Shown: in pieces, positions 9,785 through 21,700 of the stretch | Layout: the number at the start of each line of letters is the position of its first letter | Position numbering within the stretch: the stretch's first letter is position 1 | The notes under the pieces: generated by a model | The model's input: only the letters and a program-made list of their open reading frames with translations | Databases searched by the model: none | Told to the model about the DNA's origin: nothing | Made by a program: the position numbers and the translations under genes | DNA from: Mytilus californianus | Lineage: Eukaryota > Mollusca > Bivalvia > Mytilida > Mytilidae | Assembly (NCBI RefSeq): GCF_021869535.1 | Contig: NW_026262690.1 | Location: forward strand, 90,007,995-90,071,994 | DNA length: 64,000 nucleotides | Direction: 5' to 3'

Positions 9785-11820
9785 CAAAAGACAATCAATC
9801 AATGAAAATAATTATGCATACTGTGGTTGTGGTAGTTTATATCTTATTTTCTTGCATCAGGGAATTTGAGATGATGACATATATATGTATCTGATTATCA
9901 TTGATAGACTTAGTCTATTTTGAATTAATTGACATCTTTTCTAGCATGTACATGTAGACTTGGGTAATGAAAAGCTTAGTACCTGTAGCATTCTACCATG
10001 TCAATGTATGTAATTTTGGTTTTCTACTTTTCTGTCAATTATAAGTCATTTATTACAACTTTTAGCTACAGTACACCTGTATTTAAGTGTGTCTTGTCTT
10101 CTTTATATCATGCATATAGCTACTTTTAATAGAAACAAAATATTGACCGCTGTCACTTTCCATCAATTTCAAAAGTTTTTCTATCATACACTGTTCTTAG
10201 ATTATAAGGATGTACCAGTATTTTACACTGAAATTGTCAGATTGCCATATTTAATTTATGGTGTGTTGATATTACCCTGCAGCCGTTTTCTTCAATACAC
10301 AGATGAAGCACTATGGTTATCAAGCAAAGAATTTCTCTCAGTCATGTGGCTGTTCTAGGAGTCCATCTTGAACTTGCAGTGAGGTGAAAGTTTTTGCTCC
10401 ATGTTGAAGACATCACCCTGAGATGAAGAACAGCCATAAAAGTGCTGTTCCCTTGCTTTTCGTCTTTTTATGTGTGCATAGCAATTTTGTGTCATGAATT
10501 GATACACCATATATACATGTATCATTTCTTTTCCATTATGAACAAAATGCTGTTTGTTTAAGAATATTGCGTTGTCTACTTTAACACACTGGTGGATGGT
10601 GTTTTACATATCCATAAATTATAAATGCTGCCTTTTTTTTATTTGTAGATGTAATTGTTAAGTTAACTATATCTGTATTCAGTGTATTGGGATCACGCAT
10701 CTATTGTGCTCTTTCCAATAAAATATTGAAATTGAATGATTTTAACCAAACAGAGATCCTTAAAAACCCAAGTATTGGTACAACAAACATTAGCTGGCCT
10801 GTATGTCTTTTTTTTTAATTTTGTTTGATTTGTTGAGTTGATGTCTCACTGAAATTAAATCAGGCATTGCTAGGACATGATGACTTAGACATTTTGGCCG
10901 TATGTTCTTGTTTTTTTCAAATGTATGCAAAATTCACAATGATACTGCTCAACTCTGCATCCATATTGTAAGAAAGCATCACAGGAAAATTCTAAAATAG
11001 CCTTTCCAGATGTCATAATTATTTGGACTAGGTCTAAACCACTATGGCACTGAAAAACCTTCAACAACATGGTGGAAAATCTTTTTTGTTTTTTTTCGTT
11101 TTTTTTAGAATTTTTCGAAATATCTTTATCATGTTTATAAATATGATTAAAATGAGCATACCCTTTCACACAAATTTATATATGATAATACCAAAACATG
11201 TAGCATATGATTTCCTGCAAATTTGTATTGTAAGTCCAGTCATATTGAATAGAGGACAGATTTTCATAATGGAGGTAAACATGCTTTGAAAACATCATTG
11301 AAACCGATTGTAACAGAACAGTTGCTTGGAAATATGCATAGGTTTTCCCGTATTTCCTTACTTTTTCCACCTCCATTCAAAAAATCTGCCCCCTATTCAA
11401 TATGGCTGCAATTACCATGAAGTGGCCTATAAACATATTAACACTTTCTGTATTTAGCTATATTTTGCCACCGAATGACCTTAGATCTACTCCGAATCAC
11501 CTTTTGACGTCAGGCAACAATCACTTTTTAATTGTGACGTCAAATGTTTTGAATTATAATGTCAAAGTTTACGGGAACCTGTGTGTTTTATGTAATGGCA
11601 GACAAATTTGCATACAAGTGTAAATACGTCTATTAGAATAGCCTTTCAAGACGACAACATTATTTGCAGCAGCGCTACAGAAAAGTATGAAGGCTAGTAA
11701 AACAAACATGCAAAGCAACACCTTAAAAACATATAATCTTTTCGGAGCTCATCAGGTACCCCATGCTTTATATTAGCCTTATAAAAATATACAGCTTGAC
11801 ACACATTGCATAGACACCTG
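9785..11820. other. No gene recognised; AT-rich, probable MRPS5 upstream intron or flank
   Basis: The first exon of MRPS5 should lie to the right of 9781, but I could not single it out. A polypyrimidine tract and AG acceptor (TTTTGTAG) precede the 9781 exon end on the minus strand. No long frame with family resemblance was seen. Confidence 0.4.
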
Positions 11821-11823
11821 TGC

Positions 11824-12410
11824 TTAAGGTTCATCATAACAAATGGACAAATATGGCCGTATTTTCACCTCAAAAACTACTCTGTGTACAGGCTTACCTG
11901 TTCAGTTTGGAAAGTTTTAAGGCCTGGCATCCACTAGATGTATAAAAGTTAAATTTATTTTGCATATCAGAAATATAAAATCTTTTTTGGATTATGATGG
12001 GCATTTTTTTCCGTTCCTGCTGAAGGTGTAAAAATAAACTAAGTTGGGATATAACTTTGAGATGCTCCATCTCAGGTAACAACTGATTTGTATTGTATTG
12101 ATTGTCCTTGATTGGCATGGACAATAGATATCTACACATCTATAGGTGAGTTAAAGGTAGTAACTGAGTGGACAGTATCAAATGCAATTCAGGTGTTTAT
12201 TTTTACACCTTCTGCAGGAAGGAAAAAAAATGCCCATCATATTCAAAAAAAGATTTTATCTTTCTGATATGCAAAATAGATTTAACTTTTATATATCTAG
12301 TGGATGCCAGGCCTTAAAACTTTCCAAACTGCACAGGTAAGTCTGTACACAGAGTAGTTTTTGAGGTGAAAATACGGCCATATTTGTCCATTTGTTATGA
12401 TGAACCTTAA
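11824..12410. mobile_element. Foldback element with ~215-bp arms and TTAA ends
   Basis: The left arm 11824-12038 is the near-perfect reverse complement of 12190-12410, leaving a ~150-bp loop. The outer ends read TTAA|GGTTCATC and GATGAACC|TTAA, as expected for a TTAA-targeting (piggyBac- or Kolobok-type) non-autonomous element. No coding sequence. Confidence 0.75.
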
Positions 12411-13914
12411 ATGAAGACTACATGATGCCCTCTAAATGTCTTTTTGTTGTTGGGTTGCTGCTCTGACATTGACGTATCTGATGATTTCAATATGGAAACA
12501 TATTTGTAGAACTTGTCTTGCTGATCATTTTTGCATTTTAAGTTTCTCTGTATCTATTATAGTTTTCAAAACAGAAGGCAAAAATAAAAAAAAAAAAGTA
12601 AAATTTGTCATTTAAGGGCAATAACTCCTATAACATGTCATCTGACAGTTTTGATGTATATGCTCAACATTATGAACATTTTTGCTCGTGTCAGATTAAG
12701 TCTTCAGAAAAATAAGATAAAAAATGGCCTTAAGTGCACGACTTACCACCATTGCGGGATATATCACACATCTTTAAATTGATATCATACATTAAAAAAA
12801 AATTATTCAAAACATATATGCTAGTATTGAGTATGAGTTAACTTTGTACCTTTTGAATGAACATTAATTTGCCGCAGTGCAAAAACAGTGTATCGTGCGA
12901 CAGACATTCTCCTCCTAATCCGATTTGAAGATAACACCCGAAATTTTCGAAGAGTATAATTTTGAGGCAGTCTAAAATATGTTCAACAACTCCCATCCTG
13001 TAACACTGTTCTAAATGAATATTTACAGAACCAGACAAACTACTTTTCAATAAATTATCAAATTTTCAGAATAATTTGGATCGGGAATACAAAATTTTTT
13101 AATGGAACAAACTTTTTTTTGTTGAAGAAGTAAGGAGTTGTATATCTTACTATACAAATACTTGAAGAAAGTTAGAATCAAATAATTATAAAAAACAGAC
13201 CCCCTCTCTAAAACGGGACACACTTTTTTTTAACTTAATAGAAAAGCAAACTTTTTTTTATTGACATACAGGAACAAAATTTCTTTTTTTCAAACTTTTG
13301 TTTTAATTTTGGTAACTAAAATTTCGATAGAATTTTTAATAAGAATGTTAGAATCAAACAATTATAATCAAACAGGTTATAAACAAGTTAAAATCAAACA
13401 GTTATAACTTACCTAGAATTCCACTCCCCGTGGGGTTCTATGTTAGTTAATACAAAGAATACTAGTATATTTTCCCCCCATGAGTATATATAGACTTTTA
13501 TATGAAATCGTGGCAAAAAATTGTATAGAAAGAAAAGAAAGATCTATGGATTAGTTCTGTAAAAATTAATAGGTATTTTATAGAATCATTGCTGGGACTA
13601 AATACATGAATTTATTGATCCAAGATAATTGGAAGAATATTTTTTTCACTTTCCCGCGTATTTGAAGTAACAACTGTTTCTCTATTTCAAAATGTTTAGC
13701 CGGTACAACCTAATTTTTATAGAGGAGATACTTGCGTTATCATTATTTTTTTCTCGATTTTCAGTGAAGTTCATGTACCCAAGTCGTCGCCAAATATTCA
13801 ATATCAAAATACTAATTATCTAAAAACAAAATATTGCCTAATATGAAAGTTACATGGGAATACAGATCCCCAACTTAAATATCAGTCTATTTCTTTTAGT
13901 AATGAACGTTACAA

Positions 13915-14190
13915 TAAAATTGAGAATGGAAACGGGGAATGCGTCAAAGGGACAACAACCCGATCAAAGAGCAGAAAACAGCCCAAGGCCACCAATGGGT
14001 CTTCAACACAGCGAGAGGCGGGCTTCAGCTGGCCCCTAAACAATAATGTATACTAGTTCAGCGAAAATGGACGTCACACTAAACTCCGAAACATATAAAT
14101 GAACCAAAATTTAAAAAACATACAAGACTAACAAAGGCCAGAGGTTCCCGACTTGGGACAGGCGCAAAAATGCGGCGGGGTTAATATAAA
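13915..14190 (-). repeat. 3'-end fragment of a bivalve retroelement
   Basis: Same sequence as 26810-27075, and reverse complement of 61860-62165. It contains the GCGCAAAAATGCGGCGGGG region and the 'ccaatgggtcttcaacac' block. It is most likely the 3' untranslated end of the RT element whose remains lie at 59.9-62.2 kb. Confidence 0.7.
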
Positions 14191-14394
14191 TAAGAAGATG
14201 TGGTATGAGTGCCAATGAGACAACTCTTCATCCAAGTCTTAATGTGTAAAAAGTTAACAATTATAGGTCAAAGTACGGCCTTCAATTAACACGGAGTCTT
14301 GGCTCATATCGAACAGCAAGCTATAAAGAGCCCAAAAATTACTCAACCCTTCCCCTATACCTCTAGCTGATGTTGAATAAACAAACACACTTGT

Positions 14395-14868
14395 TTGGAT
14401 GTACAAGTACCCGGCCACGTCCACTTGTTATTGCAGTATTTGTATTTTTATCCATCTGATGAGTTAAGCCTCTTTCAACTGATTTTTATAGTTCGTTCTT
14501 ATGTTGTACTGCTACACCACTGTCCCAGGTTAGGGGGAGGGTTGGGATCCCGCTAACATGTTTAACCCCGCCACATTCTGTATGTATGTGCCTGTCCCAA
14601 GTCAGGAGCCTGTAATTCAGTGGTTGTCGTTTGTTTATGTGTTACATATTTGTTTTTCGTTCATTTTTTGTACATAAATTAGGCCGTTAGTTTTCTCGTT
14701 TGAATTGTTTTACATTGTCATTTCGGGGCCTTTTATAGCTGACTGTGCGGTATGGGCTTTGCTCATTGTTGAAGGCCGTACGGTGACCTATAGTTGTTAA
14801 TTTCTGTGTCATTTGGTCTCTTGGGGAGAGTTGTCTCATTGGCAATCATACCACATCTTCTTTTTTAT
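14395..14868 (+). repeat. Common ~480-bp dispersed repeat, copy 1
   Basis: Diagnostic blocks in order: CCCGGCCACGTCCAC, TCTGATGAGTTAAGCC, ACCACTGTCCCAGGTTAGG, TTTAACCCCGCCACATTC, TGTCCCAAGTCAGGAGCCTG, ATTAGGCCGTTAGTTTTCTC, GGGGCCTTTTATAGC, GAAGGCCGTACGGTGACC, TTGTCTCATTGGCAATC. The same series recurs throughout the window on both strands. It has no coding capacity; the class is unknown to me. Confidence 0.8.
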
Positions 14869-16589
14869 ATACAAAGCAATACGATTGTTTTGGTTGTGTT
14901 GCAGTGACAAGACGCTCAATGTAGGGGCATCTTTATAGCTTAGTAACAGTTTTTTGTGCACTTTCATTATTTGAAATCTTTCACTGATTCACAAATCTGT
15001 TACTGCCATTCACACGAGACTGATTTCTTTCCGTTTAGTTCCTGTAGTACATTTTAGCGTAAATGTCAGAAGAATCTAATTACATACATAATTCCCCATG
15101 GCCGGGTGATGCGTCAAACTTTCCTTCAAAATTTGGATTTTAGTTATGCGAACGCCATCATAAGTAAGTTAACTGTCAATATAATTAAAATATAGAACTC
15201 GGATTTCGTTATACTACATACATTCAAACTCATACGTCAGCAAACTGACAACACGATGGCAAACAAAAACGACCAAAAGACAAACGACAGTATACAAAAC
15301 ACAACATAGAAAACTAAAGACTAAGCAGCACGAATCCCACCAAAAACCGGGTGTGATCTCAGGTGTTCCGGAATTATAAGCAAAAACTTCTCCACATGCG
15401 ACACCCGTCTTGTTTCTCTTATAAAATACATTGATAAGTTATATCAGAGACATATATATGAACCCACAACTTTATTTGCTGAATAAAAGAAGATGCGGGG
15501 TATATAACAATGAGAAAGCACCCCAACATGTATATATGTATAAATGAGAAGATGTGGTATGAGTGCCAATGAGAAAACTCTCCATCCAAGTCACAATGTG
15601 TAAAAAGTAAACAATTATAGGTCAAAGTCTCTGGTTATATTAAGTGATTAGGCATCATACAATAACGGATTGGTAATTGTCTCTTATCTAACGCTCATCG
15701 CCAAAATCATAAACCATCGGTAAACTTACCCTTTCGGAGCACAGTAGGTTTTTGGTAAGGTTCGTGTTGTTCAGTCTCGGGCTATAACTTTTATATAGTG
15801 TTTTGTAGCCTGTTGTTTGTCTTTTCGTGGTTTTCTTCGACTTGTGAGTTTGATATCTTCCGTCTCGGTTTGAAGCTTAGATACAAATTGAGGGTTAAAC
15901 AGACAACAAACAGACAGCCATTTAATTATAGGCTCCTGAGTGTATTCGTAAAGCATAGTACGTGTCTGTAGTGACGTTTTGGATTTTAATGAGCGTAATC
16001 TATGTATTACTAGTAAATTATTAAGTCAGGGATTTCGTTACCATAAATTACTTTAAACCTTTACTAAATTCTTTCATATATACAAAAATTTGGTCTGCAA
16101 GTTTGGCTGTACCTGTAGAAAACTTATTTTAAACGGAATAGCACATCCTAAATTTTACGGTGATGTTGTAAACCGAGCCCGGAAATTTAGATACGATCCG
16201 AGTAAACTTATCAATCCTTTAAATAAACTTATTCTAAAAGGTTACCTTTTCAACATTGTAATTAAATTTTTGAATATTGTTTTCATTTGTATAAATATTG
16301 ATTTTGTTATCAGTAAATTAAAACCATACTAAATATTACACATATGTACTTTCACGGTACTACAATCTGTCGATACCTATAGTTTGGCATTGCACAAGGT
16401 CATGTTTTTCTCTGACTGTTAATGACGTCTTTACACTAAATCCATTGGATGTTGGATGTGTACTGATTGATATTTTAGTCTTAGATGCATGATGTTTTTC
16501 ATTGGTTGTTATTGGCGTTGAACTAGCTGTCAGTAACTGCGAGTACTCTCAGACAAGTTTTTACTTTGTGTATTTTTGTTTTTGGGATA

Positions 16590-17065
16590 TATAAGTACCC
16601 GTCCACGTCCACTCTGTGTTTTTGTTAGATGTATTTCTATTTGTATCCATCTGATGAGTTAAGCCCTTTTCGACTGATTTTTATAGTTTGTTCTTATGTT
16701 GTACTGTTATACCACTGTCCCAGGTTAGGAGAATGGTTGAGCGCTCACAAACATGTTTAACCCCGCCACATTCTTTATGTGCCTGTCCCAAGTCAGGAGC
16801 CTGTAGTTCAGTGGTGGTCGTTGGTTCATGTCTGTCATATTTGTTTTTCGTAAATTGTTTTATTATAAATTAGGCCGTTAGTTTTCTCAATTGAATTGTT
16901 TCATATTTTTCATGTCGGGGCCTTTTATAGCCCACCATACGGTATGGGTTTTCTCATTGTTGAAGGCCGTACGGTTGCCTATAATTGCTTACATCCACTT
17001 CATTTGAACTTTGGTGGATAGTTGTCTCATTGGCAGTCATACCACATCTCCTTATTTTTATACAT
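16590..17065 (+). repeat. Common ~480-bp dispersed repeat, copy 2 (variant 3' end)
   Basis: Same block order as at 14395-14868. Its 3' part reads TTGAACTTTGGTGGATAGTTG, the subtype also found at 1845-1925 and, reversed, at 30462-30565. Confidence 0.8.
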
Positions 17066-17204
17066 ATCGATTTCCATGATGAGGCAAGCATAGTACATAT
17101 CGATTTCCATGATGAGGCATGAGCTATTGGTCGACTATACTTTAAGAATCTGTTCTTGTTTCGAGTGGACAAACGGCAGATTCTCTCAGTTTTTCGGAAA
17201 GAAC

Positions 17205-17470
17205 TCCCTTTTGATTGATTGATTGGTGTTTAACACCACTTTCAGCACTATTGATTATTTCGGGGTGGTCAATTTTTATTGGTGGAGGAAGCCGGATTGC
17301 CCGGAGAAAACCACCAACCTTCGGCGGGAAAACTGCCGGACAATCCTTGTCAATTAAGATTGGAATCGAGCGCACCTGCCACGTTCGGTGTTCGAAATCA
17401 CGACCTCTGCGTTGACAGGCTAGTGATACCTGAGTAGTTGGACTACTTAGATCATTGGGCCACCAAGACC
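17205..17470. repeat. Molluscan dispersed repeat with tRNA-like B-box
   Basis: Begins GATTGATTGATTGGTG, includes GTGTTCGAAATCACGA (B-box-like) and ends CATTGGGCCACCAAGACCC. A shorter relative is at 42735-42830. It may be a SINE; class uncertain. Confidence 0.5.
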
Positions 17471-18165
17471 CAAAATTCCCTTTTCAAAGCGTGAATCTAA
17501 ACTCATAGTTAGAGCATAGATTTAAAATCAATTTCCATAAAAAGTCTTTATAAGATTGAAGTCATCAAGACTACTAGTTTATTAATGACGATCTAGATGG
17601 AGTTTATAGAAAAGGGAAAATACTGCTCAAAAATGGAAAAAATAATGGAGAAAATGAGACGACAAAAAGTAGAGAATATTATTACTTGTGTGCATAAATA
17701 TAAAGAAAAGAGAATAATGGTAAAAAAAAATAGAATAGAGAAAAAAGCCCCAAAAAATAAAATGAATACAGAAATGAAGAGCCTCTCATCCAAACCCGCT
17801 TTCATGGAATGGAAGAAATATTCTGGAATCTTATTACACTGGAAGAAATATTACAGTATTTATTCCTGACGGAATAATTGGTTTATGATATTTGTTCTAA
17901 CTGGAAAATGTATTAAAGCATTGTTTATAACTAACTCTCCAGATGAACTTCTATTAGGAGGAACAAATATATATGTTGACAGTGCTACAGAACTGATCCA
18001 ATCCATATTCATTCTGACTATACCCCTTATAATTTACATTGAAGATGCATATTTTACAAAAAATTGTAATGATAAGAGGAAATACTATACTATTTTATTA
18101 CCACATCATAAAAATAAATTTTCGCATTTATTTCTTTGATATGACGAGTAACATTTTAACACGAG

Positions 18166-18692
18166 AAAAACCACAGGAATCGGAAATTCTATCAGTAATG
18201 AGGTATAGGGGCATCTCAAAGATTACCTGTTAACTATATAAAAATACACGTGTTTTTTTAAAGTTACCCTGAGACTACTGTGTTATAGTAGTCTCAGAGT
18301 TACCCGATGATCTTTGAGATATTTTTTTAAATGTTTATTTTAGATTTTCATTATTACAATGCATTAGTTTAGTGTCTCAAAGGTCTCCAAATGTAAACAA
18401 AATATGGCAAATAACAAAAAAGTAATGATCATTTTTATCTCATCCAGTCAATCATCATGTCATTGGTGTAACCCGAATTAAAGAAATAATATAATTCGGA
18501 ATTATTAGATTTGCGTTTTATAAAGTAATTTTACTGTTCTGTGGCATATTTCAGTAGTTTTGTTGTAATTTGTGTAGTTCTGTGGTACATTTTGAGTGTT
18601 CTGTGGTATTCTGTGGTGTTCTGTGGTAAAAAGACGCTCCGAGACACCCCTATACCTTATTATTGAAAGAATTTCCGATTCCTGTGGAAAAA
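18166..18692. mobile_element. Element with ~52-bp inverted ends directly upstream of the cupin gene
   Basis: Positions 18166-18217 and 18641-18692 are inverted copies (CCACAGGAATCGGAAATTCT and AGGTATAGGGG shared). The inside holds a CTGAGACTACT/AGTAGTCTCAG hairpin at 18268-18298 and GTTCTGTGGT repeats. The right end lies 100 bp before the ATG at 18793, so it probably overlaps the promoter or 5' UTR. Confidence 0.6.
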
Positions 18693-18792
18693 CGTCAAGA
18701 TCGGGACCAAATCATACAATTAGGTACATTCTTTCGTTTTTCGCGGGGTTTTTCCTTTTTCCTGTTGTATGTTTTACAGACCGGTATAAAAG

Positions 18793-21700
18793 ATGCTGGA
18801 AGAGGAAACACTCTCAGAAAGTTTTGCAAAAATGAGTTTGCAGGATAAGCTTGACTATGTGGACCACGAAATAAGATTATTGCATCAATTTTGCAAACAA
18901 ACTGGATATAGTGCACACAAAATAAACGAATTTGCAGAGCCGTTTGTCGTTGAATACCAAAAGGGTCAACGAAAATATTCCTTCCAAATAATATCATTGA
19001 TGACATGCATTGTTGTCTTATTTGGTATTGCTGGCTATGTTTTAGTTTCTCAACCATTTGGACAAGCTTTGATAAGAATTACTGCAATTCAGGTAAATTT
19101 TTTTAAACATCTGTAATTGTAACACAATTGTGTTCCATACGTTAATCATCAGGAAGTAACTAAATACAGCAAATCCGAAACGATTACATGTAACCTTTAG
19201 ACACTTAATAACAATCTGTACGAATATTATAGACATATACCCTGCAGCCAATAAATGACCATGTCTACTGTGAAATAACATGTATCCGTCAGGGGTTAAT
19301 TGCATAGTTTGACAATTAACCACAGACTAGTATTACTCCACAACCAGACTACTACGTAACCGGCCTACAGCTATGGACCGTTTGTATGGCCCACTGAACT
19401 ATATAAGATCCAGCTTTGGACTCGAACGGAGATAGATTCGTACAGATAGAATCCGACAGGAGATTCCACCAAGGTCTTCCCCCTTGTGGGTAGGCTGGAA
19501 TTAATTCACTAACCATCCGAATTACTCAGTCAGTACCGAACAGTTATACCACTATACGATCACGTGTCCGTGTGACGATATGAACATTCGAACAATTCAA
19601 CTTTAAAGACAGTTGTGAACAATCGAACATTTGAACTTCAGAATCTTTCTTAACTTTGTAATTACATAATAAAATTATTTAATCAACCACTGACTTCATT
19701 ACATAAGTCAAATTGATGCCGTGTGACCAGGATCGACTTGGATTGGCTAAAACAACGCAAAGGGATATAAAACGTAAGAACTAAGTTACTTTCATTTTTT
19801 CTTTATGGACAATCAAGATATTTCTATGTCAGCGCAAAAAGTAGAAATGGCTTTCCAAGGGATGGCACACATGTTAAGTACAGTTCTTAATTTTAAAGGG
19901 AGTGAGGCCGTATATTTAAAAGGCTTAAAATCAGAAGTTTGTTCACGAGCTGTGGTTCGCACGAAATTTTTTATTAGTATTTTTAGATATTGTACGTCAA
20001 TTTGAGAATTATGAATACACATATTCTTAAAACAATTGAAGATATTTTTTTAGTTATTTTAATATGCAATTATTTAATAGATAAGATACGTTATATATAT
20101 AATAAGTATGATTCTTAAAAATAAAACTTTTTTTTTAGTTTGAAGAAGCTAGTTTTTCGTTTAGAGTACATATGTAAAAAACTAAAATGTCTGATACTAT
20201 AGCATTTATAGTATGGGTTGTTTTCTTGAAGATACATTCAATTATTCTAGAAAATATATGTCTTACGTAAAATTAGTAGAGCACCGGTATATATGTAGGT
20301 TGATTTAGAACCTTTGGTAGATGAAGTTAAGGGTACATTGTGGTTCACATGTTTGCGATGTTATAGCCATTGACGATTATGGTTTACGCAGTTGGGTAGT
20401 GTTTACGCACATTTGTTTAGAGAAAACAAATAGTCTATAATTTTAGATTCCAACCCCTCCTTCGGACGATTAACATAAGTGATGTTAACTAATTAAATGG
20501 TGCAAGTTGTTTTATGGTGTTAGATTACGCCTTATTTACGTAATGTTAATAGATAAAGAGAAGTATCTTCAGAAAATAGCACATTAAAGATAAATGTTGA
20601 TATGTTTTGCCCTAAGGGAATTACAGTATTTTTGTGGTAGATTGATATTTGTAAAAAATGAGAGACACATGAACTTCATGACTAATGACAAACTTTAAGT
20701 GAAATAGATAATTGATATTAAAGGAAAACTAGCATTAAAATAAAATTGATTTTTTTTTATAAACAATTATGATAATTATCAGAAATTAAAATAAGAATAA
20801 GAAAATAATTAATTTAGTAGTAAAACAAAAAATGAGTCTAAACAATGGGTTTTGTTCATAAATAAGCATATAAAAAACTTTAAATTGTTTTGGTTTTTAA
20901 GAAGTAAGTCAAGTTTAAAAAAAAAATAGAATGAATAAAATCTCAACATATATACATTCAGTCATAATGAAATGTATAAAAAAGATAGGCAGTAGGTCGC
21001 TGATGTTTTAAAGCAAATTAAAATGATATATATAAAAAAGAAAGGAAAGATTATGATGAAGAAACTATAAACTTGTTATGGAAAAATGTAATAGATTAAG
21101 GAGAAAGGCATTTTTTTTCGCAACAAGGTGTTGTTGTCAAATAGGAAATATAGAGTCAGTAACAAATTGCGCAAGACGTTGTTAAATTTTATCAATGTAA
21201 TCTTAAATACTTTTAAGAGTGATGAGAATAAATTTGTGGACTATATTTAGCATTAAGATTAATTAATGAGAAACTAAAGTTAAAGACGTAAAAGGATAAC
21301 AATTGGTAACAAAGTAACACATATAATTTTTAGTAATTATTTTTATAGGTATCATGTAGGTGTAGGGTTATATAAAATGATCGAATTGAACTTATTTGAT
21401 TGTAAATTTATAATGATTTTCTTACGTCTTGTGTAAATACATATATTTTTGTTTTCATTATGTAGGATTCTCAAACTTGTAGAAGTTGTATACGACAGTT
21501 TCCCCCTTTTATTTTTTTTTGTTTTAAACAGATAATTCGATATAAAAAAGAACGTATTGATTTATATATAGGAATTGTTTTACAAAATGTTGCTAGGCTT
21601 GAATAACACAGCGAACTAAAGGCGAGTGAACAAACTATCAATAATCTGATTGATAAATAAAAAAAGAAATAAGGGGAAGTTAACAAGTTTAAGTTTTTCC

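Larger units (their letters stand above)
12411..18165. other. Repeat-rich intergenic region without a recognised gene
   Basis: Apart from the repeats listed separately, positions 14193-14345 and 15541-15640 are minus-strand fragments of the ~480-bp repeat. Positions 15220-15420 match the repeat at 50090-50285 (block CAACATAGAAAACT). Positions 17830-17890 and 52440-52560 share GAAATATT/TGGAAGAAAT patterns. Open frames such as 16090-16332 show no family resemblance. Confidence 0.5.

Noticed and set aside
14395-14868. CTGATGAG at 14457 as another hammerhead
   Set aside because: No GAAA box or stem II follows at the right spacing.
19805-20005. 66-codon frame after the 5' LTR, as a gag gene
   Set aside because: Too short, with no zinc knuckle or capsid motif; kept only as a possible relic.
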